Assembly: GCA_018831055.1 (NCBI GenBank) | Contig: JAHJRE010000103.1 | Coordinates: 1-45,853, forward strand | DNA length: 45,853 bases | DNA from: Bacteroidota bacterium | GTDB lineage: Bacteria > Bacteroidota > Bacteroidia > Bacteroidales > B18-G4 | Direction: 5' to 3' | Part shown: positions 37,088 through 45,730 of the stretch, piece after piece | Numbering within the stretch: the first letter of the stretch is position 1 | Layout of the letters: every line of letters begins with the position of its first letter | The notes under the pieces: generated by a model | Seen by the model: only the letters and a program-made list of their open reading frames with translations | Told to the model about the DNA's origin: nothing | The model's database searches: none | Position numbers and translations under genes: made by a program

Positions 37088-38902
37088 ATGCTCGATCCGA
37101 ATGTTAAATACCTGAAGTTTAAAACCTACCTTCAGACTTATTGCCCACATTGCAAAAATTCATTGAATTTTGAGAATAAGGACAAGAAGCAGATCCATTT
37201 CAAATCCATCTACAAAGGTGAACCTTTTGATTTGTATCTCAGCCCCTATCTTGATGTGTTTGAAATAGAAACCACACTCCCTATCCAGGCAGGGGAAAAC
37301 GTGGATGATTTTCTTTGTCCGCATTGTGGTAAGAGCCTGATCCATACCGATATCAATTGTGCAGAATGTGGCTCTCCTGTGGCCGAAGTAACGGTTTCCG
37401 CCCTGTCAAGGTTGATCACATTTTTCCTTTGTACAAAATATGGTTGTGAATGGCATGGATTAACGAAAAGGGATGAAAGGAATATTAAATTAAAGATTCC
37501 CCGCCAGGATATGCCGGAACAGGATCAGACACTGAGGGTACATAATTTCCAGGAAGTCCCGTATGGTTATACTACAGAATTAGCTTTGCTGGAAGCAGGC
37601 CGTTGCCTTCAATGTAAAAATCCGGGATGTGTGGACGGTTGCCCCGTGAATGTGAAAATTCCTGAGTTTATTGCGCTGGTTGCCGAGGAAAAATTCGATG
37701 AAGCCGCCAAGAAAATCAAAGAAAGGAATGTGTTCCCGGCAATATGCGGAAGGGTTTGTCCGCAGGAAAGCCAGTGTGAATCAAAGTGCATTTTAGGTTA
37801 TAAAGACAAACCTGTTGCTATTGGAAGGCTGGAAAGATTTGTCGCTGATTTTGAACGAAAGATGGATCTGGTAAGAGTCCCGATAGTCAAGGATAATATA
37901 GGCATGAGCATTGCGGTGATAGGATCTGGTCCGGGTGGGCTCACCGTAGCTTCGGATATGCGCCAACTGGGCTATAATGTTACTGTTTACGAGGCTCTCC
38001 ATGAAACCGGAGGTGTATTGACATACGGCATCCCGGAGTTTCGTCTTCCAAAATCCATTGTGCAGTTCGAGATTAATTACCTGAAGGAAATGGGTGTTCG
38101 CTTTGAACTGAATCACGTTATCGGAAATATTCTTACCATTGAAGAACTGCTCGAGCATTTCAACGCAGTTTTCATTGGCGTTGGGGCCGGCCTTCCAAGA
38201 TTTATGAATATTGAAGGGGAAAGCCTGGGGAATGTTTTTTCGGCAAATGAGTATCTTACCAGGATGAATCTGATGAAAGCCTATAAATTCCCGGAATACG
38301 ATACACCCAAACCACGAGGTAATAAGGTCGTAGTTGTTGGTGGAGGTAATGTTGCCATGGATTGTGCCAGGACGGCCAAAAGGACGGGCGCCAATGAAGT
38401 GACCGTTGTTTATCGCCGGTCAAGGCATGAACTTCCTGCCCGAGCCGAAGAAGTCCATCATGCCGAAGAAGAAGGGATCCGGTTCAAACTGCTTAGCAAT
38501 CCGGTCAGGTATTTAGGAACAGATAACAATGCCGTTAAAGCCATCGAATGTATCCGGATGGAACTTGGAGAACCCGATGCAACCGGAAGAAGAAGACCCG
38601 TTCCTGTGAAAGACTCCAACTTTGTGGTTGAATGCGATATGGCCGTCGTAGCTATTGGTACCGGCCCCAATCCCATTATTTTTCAATCAACTCCCAACCT
38701 TGAAGTAAATAAATGGGGTTATATCAATGTAAATCCTGAAACCAATGAAACAAGTATCCCTTATGTTTATGCAGGAGGAGATATCGTTACGGGATCTGCA
38801 ACCGTGATTGAAGCTATGGGGGCCGGAAGGATTGCTGCCCGAGCTATGCACGAAAAACTGACTCAGAAAACACAGAAGAAAAAAAGTGTTAAAGCCGGGT
38901 AA
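37088..38902 (+). CDS. NfnB/GltD-type flavoprotein with N-terminal Cys-rich module
   Basis: A 604-residue protein. Residues 1-140 are the third copy of the Cys-rich module (C19/C22, C77/C80, C91/C94, C115/C120/H123). From about 160 it is the NfnB/glutamate-synthase small subunit family: a two-cluster [4Fe-4S] domain with C173LQC, GCVDGCPVNVKIP and ICGRVCPQESQCESKC, then FAD-binding VIGSGPGGLTVAS, YGIPEFRLPK, and NADP-binding VVGGGNVAMDCARTAKR with VVYRRSRHELPAR. In family members this binds FAD and NADPH and exchanges electrons with NfnA. The usual length is about 460-470, so the extra 140 residues are a fusion. It probably forms NfnAB with the upstream gene, but the annotation glutamate synthase small subunit cannot be excluded; no large GltB subunit is present. 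Confidence 0.9.
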   Translation: MLDPNVKYLKFKTYLQTYCPHCKNSLNFENKDKKQIHFKSIYKGEPFDLYLSPYLDVFEIETTLPIQAGENVDDFLCPHCGKSLIHTDINCAECGSPVAEVTVSALSRLITFFLCTKYGCEWHGLTKRDERNIKLKIPRQDMPEQDQTLRVHNFQEVPYGYTTELALLEAGRCLQCKNPGCVDGCPVNVKIPEFIALVAEEKFDEAAKKIKERNVFPAICGRVCPQESQCESKCILGYKDKPVAIGRLERFVADFERKMDLVRVPIVKDNIGMSIAVIGSGPGGLTVASDMRQLGYNVTVYEALHETGGVLTYGIPEFRLPKSIVQFEINYLKEMGVRFELNHVIGNILTIEELLEHFNAVFIGVGAGLPRFMNIEGESLGNVFSANEYLTRMNLMKAYKFPEYDTPKPRGNKVVVVGGGNVAMDCARTAKRTGANEVTVVYRRSRHELPARAEEVHHAEEEGIRFKLLSNPVRYLGTDNNAVKAIECIRMELGEPDATGRRRPVPVKDSNFVVECDMAVVAIGTGPNPIIFQSTPNLEVNKWGYINVNPETNETSIPYVYAGGDIVTGSATVIEAMGAGRIAARAMHEKLTQKTQKKKSVKAG

Positions 38903-38996
38903 ACTCTTGTTTTTTAATTAACAAGTAAGTTTCAGTGAATCAGGGAGTAAACTATTTCTATTTGTTCCTGGTCTTTCTAGTTATCTCGCTCTTATT

Positions 38997-39015
38997 TAGT
39001 CTTTTATAAAGACTA
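38997..39015. promoter_or_regulatory. AT-rich palindrome upstream of the nuoE-like gene
   Basis: TAGTCTTT (38997-39004) and AAAGACTA (39008-39015) form a perfect 8-bp inverted repeat with a 3-nt centre. It lies 54 bp upstream of the candidate -7 box of the next operon. It could be an operator or the hairpin of a weak terminator after nfnB, although no T-run follows. Confidence 0.35.
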
Positions 39016-39068
39016 TTTAGATCATATATAAATTGATTTGCTTCATTTTTAAAGGAAGAAAGTTTATA

Positions 39069-39076
39069 TAATTTTG
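39069..39076 (+). promoter_or_regulatory. candidate -7 box for the nuoE/nuoF/fusion operon
   Basis: TAATTTTG is a full TAnnTTTG match, 24 bp before the ATG at 39101. A TTTT stretch lies about 19 bp upstream in place of TTTG. The 198-bp gap after nfnB and this box suggest a separate transcription start for the downstream complex. Confidence 0.45.
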
Positions 39077-39100
39077 TCCATCCTATAAAAACCAATAAAG

Positions 39101-39619
39101 ATGCGAATTACACGAATCAATCCGGAACTGGAAATAAGGAAAAACGGTTCGGAGGACTTATCTCTCATGGATGATCTTATTGCGAAATACAAGGGCAAAA
39201 AGGGGAATATGATTCCTCTTCTCCAGGGGACACAGAGTATATACGGATATATACCCAGGGAAGCTTTTGAAAAGCTCGCGGCAGAAACGGGCCTTGAGTT
39301 GAGCGATATGTATGGAGTAGCCACTTTTTACGCGCAGTTTCGTCTGAATCCGGTGGGCAAACACATCATCAAGGTATGCCACGGCACTGCATGCCATGTT
39401 CAGAATGCCAAGGCTGTCACTGATTCACTCAAGGAGGCATTGAAGGTCAGTGATGGTGAGACAACGGAAGACGGATTATTTACGCTTGAATCGGTTGCCT
39501 GTCTGGGTTGTTGTTCGCTTGCACCGGTTATGATGATAGGGGAAGAAACTTACGGCAAGCTTACCGGCACCGAGGCTGTCAAGATTATCAAGAATATAAA
39601 AATCCGGGAAAGTAATTAG
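39101..39619 (+). CDS. NuoE-like [2Fe-2S] subunit (HydC/HndA type)
   Basis: A 172-residue thioredoxin-like iron-sulfur protein of the NADH dehydrogenase 24-kDa family. After a helical N-terminus (LLQGTQSIYGYIPREAFEKLA), the [2Fe-2S] ligands are C93 and C98 in KVCHGTACHV and C134 and C138 in CLGCCSLAPVMM. Such subunits partner NuoF-like flavoproteins in respiratory complex I, hydrogenases and bifurcating enzymes. It is the first gene of the three-subunit operon; the nuoF-like gene begins 35 bp later. Confidence 0.92.
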   Translation: MRITRINPELEIRKNGSEDLSLMDDLIAKYKGKKGNMIPLLQGTQSIYGYIPREAFEKLAAETGLELSDMYGVATFYAQFRLNPVGKHIIKVCHGTACHVQNAKAVTDSLKEALKVSDGETTEDGLFTLESVACLGCCSLAPVMMIGEETYGKLTGTEAVKIIKNIKIRESN

Positions 39620-39654
39620 GATCCATGTAACCATAATCACGAAAAAATCACAGA

Positions 39655-41439
39655 ATGTCAATGGAAAAGACTAAAGTAATCGTAGGATTGGGGAGTTGTG
39701 GGATCGCTGCAGGAGCTGCCAAGGTTTACAATAAGATCAAGGCTTTGCAGGAAGCAGAGAATCTCGACTTCGAGCTTAAAAAAACCAGTTGCATCGGGAT
39801 GTGTTACAGGGAGCCCCTGGTGGAGATCCTGGATGAATCGGGGTCATATCTTTATGGTGATCTTGATGAGGAGAAGATCATAGAGGTTATTGATAAGCAT
39901 ATCGGGCAACATAGTCCTGTGAAGGAATACGTTGTGCATACGGATCTGTATGAGACTGTTGACACAACCTTCACCAAGGATCAGGTAAAGATTGCGTTAC
40001 GTAATTGCGGATACATCGACCCGGAGAGTATTGAGGAATATGAAGCTCGCGACGGGTACCGTGCGTTGAAAAAGATTGCAGGTCAGCGCATGTCGAGGCT
40101 TGATGTGATACAATCGGTACTGTCTTCAGGATTGCGTGGCCGCGGCGGTGGCGGTTTCCCGACAGGTTTAAAATGGAAATTTGCCAACAACAATAAAGCT
40201 AACGAAAAGTATATCATTTGCAATGCTGATGAAGGAGACCCGGGAGCCTTCATGGATCGTTCCCTTCTTGAAGGTGATCCTCATGCAGTGCTGGAAGGTA
40301 TGATCATTGGTGCATACGCCATTGAAGCTACCGGAGGCGTCATTTATTGCAGGGCCGAATATCCTCTGGCCATCAAGCGTTTGAATATTGCTATTGAACA
40401 GGCCAGGAAAAAAGGTTATCTCGGCAAGGGCATCCTGGGGATGGACGATTTTGATTTCGATATCTATATCAAGGAAGGAGCAGGAGCTTTTGTATGCGGT
40501 GAAGAAACCGCTCTCATTGCTTCAGTGGAAGGACAACGCGGAATGCCTCGCAAAAGGCCGCCTTTTCCGGCTGCATCCGGCTTATGGAAAAAGCCTACCA
40601 ATATCAACAATGTTGAGACTTTTGCCAATATTCCCTGGATCATCCTGAACGGCGCCGAAGAATACGCCAAATACGGAACCGAAAAAAGTAAAGGCACAAA
40701 AGTGTTTGCCCTTGCCGGAAAAATCAAACGTTCAGGACTTGTGGAAGTTCCAATGGGCATGAGTATCCGCGATGTTATCTTTAAACTGGGCGGTGGGATC
40801 AAAAATGATAAGAAATTCAAGGCCGTCCAGATGGGTGGTCCTTCCGGAGGCTGTATCCCTGAGTATCTTGCCGATACTATCGTTGATTATGATTCTGTTA
40901 ATGCTACCGGGGCCATCATGGGTTCGGGAGGTATGGTTGTGATGGATGAAACCACCTGCATGGTTGATGTTGCCAAGTTTTTCCTGGAATTTACCCAAAA
41001 AGAATCCTGTGGCAAATGTACTTTTTGCAGAGTAGGTACGAAAAGGATGCTGGAGATTCTGCAAAGGATCACCGAAGGCAAAGGAGAAGAAGGAGATTTA
41101 GATAAACTGGAAGAACTGTCGTACCAGATCAAAGACAATTCGCTTTGTGGATTGGGACAAACGGCGCCAAATCCGGTTCTTACCACTATCCGGTATTTCC
41201 GGGATGAATATGAAGCTCATATCCGTGATAAAAAATGCCCGGCTCTGGTTTGTACAGCATTGTTGACCTATACGGTTGATCCGGATAAATGCACCGGATG
41301 TACGGTTTGTGCAAAGAATTGTCCGGTGGATGCCATTGAAGGAGACCGGAAACAACCTCATTTTATAAAACAGGATGTTTGTATTAAATGCGGCATGTGC
41401 TACTCGAAATGTAAGTTTGATGCCATCATACTATCATAA
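39655..41439 (+). CDS. NuoF-like FMN/NADH subunit (HydB/HndC type)
   Basis: A 594-residue flavoprotein. The N-terminus is an additional thioredoxin-like [2Fe-2S] domain (C15, then C46 and C50). The middle is the FMN/NADH module: GLRGRGGGGFPTGLKW, NADEGDPGAFMDRSLLEGDPH and AGAFVCGEETALIASVEG. A [4Fe-4S] site follows with C452/C455/C458 and C498. The C-terminus is a two-cluster ferredoxin (C546/C549/C552/C556 and C576/C579/C582/C586). This arrangement is that of bifurcating or NAD-linked hydrogenase HydB rather than respiratory NuoF, which lacks the extra N- and C-terminal domains. ATG 39655 is used; 39661 is an alternative. Confidence 0.94.
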   Translation: MSMEKTKVIVGLGSCGIAAGAAKVYNKIKALQEAENLDFELKKTSCIGMCYREPLVEILDESGSYLYGDLDEEKIIEVIDKHIGQHSPVKEYVVHTDLYETVDTTFTKDQVKIALRNCGYIDPESIEEYEARDGYRALKKIAGQRMSRLDVIQSVLSSGLRGRGGGGFPTGLKWKFANNNKANEKYIICNADEGDPGAFMDRSLLEGDPHAVLEGMIIGAYAIEATGGVIYCRAEYPLAIKRLNIAIEQARKKGYLGKGILGMDDFDFDIYIKEGAGAFVCGEETALIASVEGQRGMPRKRPPFPAASGLWKKPTNINNVETFANIPWIILNGAEEYAKYGTEKSKGTKVFALAGKIKRSGLVEVPMGMSIRDVIFKLGGGIKNDKKFKAVQMGGPSGGCIPEYLADTIVDYDSVNATGAIMGSGGMVVMDETTCMVDVAKFFLEFTQKESCGKCTFCRVGTKRMLEILQRITEGKGEEGDLDKLEELSYQIKDNSLCGLGQTAPNPVLTTIRYFRDEYEAHIRDKKCPALVCTALLTYTVDPDKCTGCTVCAKNCPVDAIEGDRKQPHFIKQDVCIKCGMCYSKCKFDAIILS

Positions 41440-41464
41440 ACCAAAACAATAAGACTCTTCAAAA

Positions 41465-44400
41465 ATGAGTGAACAAGTAAATGTCATTTTAAACGGAAAG
41501 ATCATCACGGGATACAGGGGAGAATCGATTCTTGACCTGGCAGCAAGATATGGTATTGAAATACCGACACTATGCCATGATCCCCGTCTCGAACCGTATA
41601 CTTCCTGTTATGTTTGTGTGGTGGAAATCGAAGGCTTAAGGGGGCTTCAACCCTCATGCTCAACAAAGATTTCCGAAGGGATGCGCATAGAGACCGATAA
41701 CGACCGTATCCATAAGGCCAGAAAGACTGCCCTGGAACTGCTCTTGAGTAATCACTACGCTGATTGCCTTGGCCCCTGCACTCAGGCTTGTCCCGCCGGA
41801 GTTGATGTTCAGGGATATATATCCCATATTGAAAAAGGGCAGTATCATGAAGCAGTAGCCCTGATAAAGGAAACCAATCCTCTTCCAGCCATTTGCGGAA
41901 GGGTTTGCGTAAGGCCATGTGAGGTTGCCTGTCGCAGGAATCTTCTAAATGAAGGTGCCCCGGTTGGGATAGATTACCTCAAGAGGTTTGTTTCGGATTA
42001 TGACCTTGAATCTCCCGACAAGTGGAAACCTGATGTAAAACCATCAACGGGGAAAAAAGTTGCTGTGATTGGTGCCGGTCCCGGCGGTTTGTCCTGTGGA
42101 TTCTTCCTGCAGAAAGAAGGCCATCAGGTAGATATCTTCGAGGCCGGTCCAAAAGCCGGAGGCTGGCTCCGTTATGGTATTCCCGAGTACAGGTTGCCCA
42201 ATGATCTGCTTCAGAAAGAAGTTGATAACATCACTGAGATGGGAGTGAAAATCTCCTATAAAAAAAGGCTTGGAGATAACCTGAAATTTAAGGATATCAA
42301 GGATAAATACGATGCATATATTCTTGCCATCGGTTCTCAGAAAGGAACCCTGATCGGTTGCGAAGGTGATGATGCCGAAAATGTATTCTCAGGGATAGAC
42401 TTCCTGAAAAGCATGGAACTGAATGGTACAAAATATGATTTTTCAGGAAAAAATGTTGCTGTTGTAGGAGGCGGGAATACTGCCATGGACTGTTGCCGTA
42501 CATCCCTGCGTTGCGGTGCCGGTAAAGTTTACGTTATTTACCGTCGTACGGAAAAGGAAATGCCGGCCAATCCGATCGAGATTCACGAATCGAAGCTGGA
42601 AGGTGTGGAATATCTGTTTCTTACTAACCCTACACGGGTTAACAAGGATAAGGAAGGGAAGGTAAAATCGATAACTTGTCTTAAGATGGAACTCGGCGAA
42701 CCCGATGCTTCCGGAAGACGCCGTCCTGTTCCAATTCCGGATTCAGATTTTGATCTGGAGGTGGATGTCATCCTGGCTGCCATTGGTCAAAAAACTGAGA
42801 TAAACTTTCTTGATGACGTAAACAGCTGTTATAAGAATGGAAGTGAGCTGAAGGCAAATCGTTGGGGAGATATTGAGGCGGATCACCATACATTACAAAC
42901 GGGAATTAAAAATATGTTTGCGGCAGGTGACGGTGTAACAGGTCCTGCCACCCTTATCCAGGCCATCGGGCAGGCAAGGGTAGCATCACACAGTTGTAAC
43001 CTTTATCTGAATGGGATGGAAGTTGTTCCCATGAAGAAGGAATTTATCAGTCGTAAAGAACATTTCAAGAAACAGGTTTCCGAAGACTATATCGGTCACT
43101 TTCCTGAACAAAGCAGGGAGGAAATGCCTACTTTGCCACCTGAAGACCGGAATAATTTCAAGGAGGTGGAACTGGGTTATGCCGGCGAGGATGTGGCTAA
43201 GCACGAAGCGGCACGATGTCTGGAATGTGGTTGTACCGAGATTTACACATGTGATCTTAAAAAGTATTCCACGCATTATGAAGCGAATCAGAATCATTTT
43301 GCCGGGGAATTTAAGGAGTATCGGGTGGATTTCCGGCATCCATATATAGAGATTGATAACAATAAGTGCATACTTTGTTCCCGTTGTATCAGGATTTGCC
43401 GCGATGTAGTAGGAGCCGATGCTTTAGGCCTCATCAACAGGGGATATGAAACCTATGTTGCTCCTGCCCTTGGAGATTCCCTGCAGGATACATCCTGTGA
43501 GAGCTGTGGGATGTGTATCAGCACCTGCCCTACCGGAGCCATTTCCGAAAATGTATTGTTTAAGCCAGGTCCGGTTAAAACGACTGAAGCTGATACTATT
43601 TGTAATTATTGTTCAATAGGATGCAGCATTACATATCATCACAAAAACCAGTTCGTGATGAGGGTAACAGGAAACGATGGGCTTGTCAATACGGACGGGA
43701 ACATCTGCCGTTTTCCAAAATTCGGTTATCATTTCATGAACGACCGGAACCGGATTAAGAAACCTCTTTATAAGATCAACGGACGTTTCGAAGAGATAGA
43801 AATGGACGAGGCGGTGAGAATAATCCGCGAAAGGACCAGTAGCTGCCTGCCGGGAGAGAATGCCTTCTTTGCAGGCGCCAGGCTTACCAATGAGGAATTG
43901 TATCTTATTCAAAAACTTGCCCGTGCAGGTTTGAAAACCAACAATATTTCAAGTTTCCATTACCTGAACCGCGGGGATGGATATCAGATGAATTCCACGG
44001 CTAACGTTCCTTTTGATCAGATCAGGGGTGCAAGCAAGATATACCTTATTGGATCCGAAATAAATATGGATAACGCGGTTCCTGGTTTTATCATCAATAA
44101 TGCCCGGATCCGGAAAGGGATACCGGTCGACCTTGTGACCATACATCCGGAAAGCCGCATGAAACATAAGGTGGATAAGGTTGTTGAGATTAAGTCCTAC
44201 TATCACTTCATCAAAGCACTGAATTATTACCTCGTTGCCAACCACTTCGAAAACGGCATGTTTTTAAAAGATAACTGTACCGGCTTTGAAGAGTATAAGG
44301 AAGCCCTTCTCCAGGAGAATTTTGTTGAGCTTGTGGAAAAGTCGGGTGTTCCCTATATGGATCTTGTTGTGGAGTTTGCCAAGGAGATCAATAACCAGAT

Positions 44401-45169
44401 GAATGCTGTTGTGGTATTCTCCGAGAAGGAATTGTCGGCCAATGCCTGCCGGGAACTGTTCAATCTTTCGCTCATCACCGGTAAACTGGGCAAGACTTCC
44501 TGCGGTATCATTTCATTAAAGGAGAAGAACAATGCCGAAGGTTTGTTCAACATGGGTATCCGGCCTTCCATCGGGATTGGCGGTGTATCTGTTACGGATG
44601 CCGATCAGCAAGCCAGAATGATGAAAAAATGGGGTGTTGATTCCTTCCCGGAAAACGGACAAAGTACTTTATTTACTTCACTTGAATCAGGAAAACTGAA
44701 GAATGTATTCATTTTTGGGGAAGACCCACTCGGATGTGCTATAAACAAAGTACAGGTTGCCGGTTGGTTATCGGTTTCGGAATTTGTAGTAGTACAGGAT
44801 TATTTCATGACCGAAACGGCCCGTCATGCGGACCTCATACTACCCGCTTCGTTCCCGGTAGAGATTGGAGGCAGCTTCACGAATACTCAAAGGAGCATAC
44901 AGGATTTCGAGGCAGTATTTGTTCCTCAAACTGAGGTAACCTCATTAGAGCAATTGGTTCGTTTGCTTAATGAATATGGTATCAAGCAGGAACCAGACGC
45001 GAAGGATATTTTCCAGGAAGCTGTAAGCCTGTTGCCGGTAAAGCAGGAAATGAGCTATCCCCTCATTTATACTGCAAAAGATAACGATTTCCGCATCTTT
45101 AACTACGGTTGCGATTATGTTGTAAAACGATTCGAAGAAGATTTCAATAAAGCATTTCTTGTTAAGTAA
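41465..45169 (+). CDS. NfnB/NuoG-like fusion subunit with molybdopterin-oxidoreductase-like C-terminus
   Basis: A 1234-residue iron-sulfur flavoprotein. Order: [2Fe-2S] domain (C37, C48, C51, C65); NfnB/GltD-type [4Fe-4S] region (C101, C105, C109 and C144, C148, C152, C156); FAD motif VIGAGPGGLSCG at about 201 and NAD(P) motif VVGGGNTAMDCCRT; Cys cluster C585/C588/C590; two ferredoxin clusters (C635/C638/C641/C645 and C678/C681/C684/C688); then a molybdopterin-oxidoreductase fold starting CNYCSIGC (C713). The last region, close to formate dehydrogenase/NuoG, has at about 826-835 ISSFHYLNRG where catalytic Cys or selenocysteine is expected. No H-cluster domain exists. Formate dehydrogenase and hydrogenase activity are thus unlikely; a transhydrogenase or bifurcating role with the two upstream subunits is inferred. 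Confidence 0.88.
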   Translation: MSEQVNVILNGKIITGYRGESILDLAARYGIEIPTLCHDPRLEPYTSCYVCVVEIEGLRGLQPSCSTKISEGMRIETDNDRIHKARKTALELLLSNHYADCLGPCTQACPAGVDVQGYISHIEKGQYHEAVALIKETNPLPAICGRVCVRPCEVACRRNLLNEGAPVGIDYLKRFVSDYDLESPDKWKPDVKPSTGKKVAVIGAGPGGLSCGFFLQKEGHQVDIFEAGPKAGGWLRYGIPEYRLPNDLLQKEVDNITEMGVKISYKKRLGDNLKFKDIKDKYDAYILAIGSQKGTLIGCEGDDAENVFSGIDFLKSMELNGTKYDFSGKNVAVVGGGNTAMDCCRTSLRCGAGKVYVIYRRTEKEMPANPIEIHESKLEGVEYLFLTNPTRVNKDKEGKVKSITCLKMELGEPDASGRRRPVPIPDSDFDLEVDVILAAIGQKTEINFLDDVNSCYKNGSELKANRWGDIEADHHTLQTGIKNMFAAGDGVTGPATLIQAIGQARVASHSCNLYLNGMEVVPMKKEFISRKEHFKKQVSEDYIGHFPEQSREEMPTLPPEDRNNFKEVELGYAGEDVAKHEAARCLECGCTEIYTCDLKKYSTHYEANQNHFAGEFKEYRVDFRHPYIEIDNNKCILCSRCIRICRDVVGADALGLINRGYETYVAPALGDSLQDTSCESCGMCISTCPTGAISENVLFKPGPVKTTEADTICNYCSIGCSITYHHKNQFVMRVTGNDGLVNTDGNICRFPKFGYHFMNDRNRIKKPLYKINGRFEEIEMDEAVRIIRERTSSCLPGENAFFAGARLTNEELYLIQKLARAGLKTNNISSFHYLNRGDGYQMNSTANVPFDQIRGASKIYLIGSEINMDNAVPGFIINNARIRKGIPVDLVTIHPESRMKHKVDKVVEIKSYYHFIKALNYYLVANHFENGMFLKDNCTGFEEYKEALLQENFVELVEKSGVPYMDLVVEFAKEINNQMNAVVVFSEKELSANACRELFNLSLITGKLGKTSCGIISLKEKNNAEGLFNMGIRPSIGIGGVSVTDADQQARMMKKWGVDSFPENGQSTLFTSLESGKLKNVFIFGEDPLGCAINKVQVAGWLSVSEFVVVQDYFMTETARHADLILPASFPVEIGGSFTNTQRSIQDFEAVFVPQTEVTSLEQLVRLLNEYGIKQEPDAKDIFQEAVSLLPVKQEMSYPLIYTAKDNDFRIFNYGCDYVVKRFEEDFNKAFLVK

Positions 45170-45181
45170 AAATTATTGACC

Positions 45182-45637
45182 ATGAGAGAATTCAAATCAA
45201 TTGACGATATTCTGGATTTTGCCATCGATGAAGAACAAAAGGCTGTCGATTTTTACACCAGCCTTGCTTCTAAAGCTACTTCCGATGATATGAGAAAAGT
45301 GTTTGAGGAGTTTGCCGGAGAAGAGGTAACACATAAGATGCGACTTGTCAAAGTCAAGGAAGAAGGTTTGTATGAGATGAAACCCGAAAAGGTAGCCGAT
45401 CTTCGGATCGTAGATTTCCTGGTTAATGTAAAACCTACACCCGACATGACTTACCAGGACGCCCTGATAGTTGCCATGAACAAAGAAAAAGCAGCTTTTA
45501 AACTTTATATGACACTTTCCGATAGGGCTGAAAGTTCCCAGATGAAAGAATTATTTCTTGGACTGGCCCAGGAAGAATCTAAGCACAAACTTCGTTTTGA
45601 GCTCGAATACGACGAGTATGTTTACCGGGAAAACTGA
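45182..45637 (+). CDS. rubrerythrin-like ferritin-family protein
   Basis: A 151-residue four-helix protein of the rubrerythrin/ferritin superfamily. Paired iron-ligand motifs are seen: DEEQKAVDFY then EEVTHK in the first half, and MNKEKAAFKLY then EESKHK in the second. The C-terminal rubredoxin domain (CxxC pair) of classical rubrerythrins is missing. Such proteins often remove peroxide or store iron in anaerobes. The start is the ATG at 45182; a TTG two codons upstream (45176) is possible. It follows the fusion gene by 12 bp, so it is probably in the same operon and may protect the iron-sulfur complex. Confidence 0.87.
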   Translation: MREFKSIDDILDFAIDEEQKAVDFYTSLASKATSDDMRKVFEEFAGEEVTHKMRLVKVKEEGLYEMKPEKVADLRIVDFLVNVKPTPDMTYQDALIVAMNKEKAAFKLYMTLSDRAESSQMKELFLGLAQEESKHKLRFELEYDEYVYREN

Positions 45638-45646
45638 AAAATGAAA

Positions 45647-45682
45647 CCTGTTGCAGGTTGCAGGTTACAGGTTTCAGGTTGC
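45647..45682. repeat. heptad repeat GTTNCAG
   Basis: Just after the rubrerythrin-like gene, the 7-mer GTTNCAG recurs in tandem (GTTGCAG, GTTGCAG, GTTACAG, GTTTCAG, then a partial GTTGCA). The same heptad family forms the 14511-14590 array 31 kb away. AACCTG and CAGGTT at its left edge also form a short hairpin. Confidence 0.85.
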
Positions 45683-45730
45683 ATTATTTTGATTCCACCA
45701 ACCGTTGCCCACATTGTCAGTGCCTGAAAT

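Noticed and set aside
37088-38902. Simple call as glutamate synthase small subunit GltD
   Set aside because: No large GltB subunit is in the window, and NfnA lies directly upstream, so an NfnB role is better supported, although the folds are the same.
38903-38960. Possible terminator after nfnB (CTTGTT / AACAAG)
   Set aside because: The stem is only 6 bp, loop and flanks are AT-rich, and there is no clear T-run after it.
41465-45169. Annotation as [FeFe]-hydrogenase or formate dehydrogenase catalytic subunit
   Set aside because: No H-cluster motifs (TSCCPxW-type or MPCxxK) are present, and the Mo/W ligand Cys/Sec position is not met.
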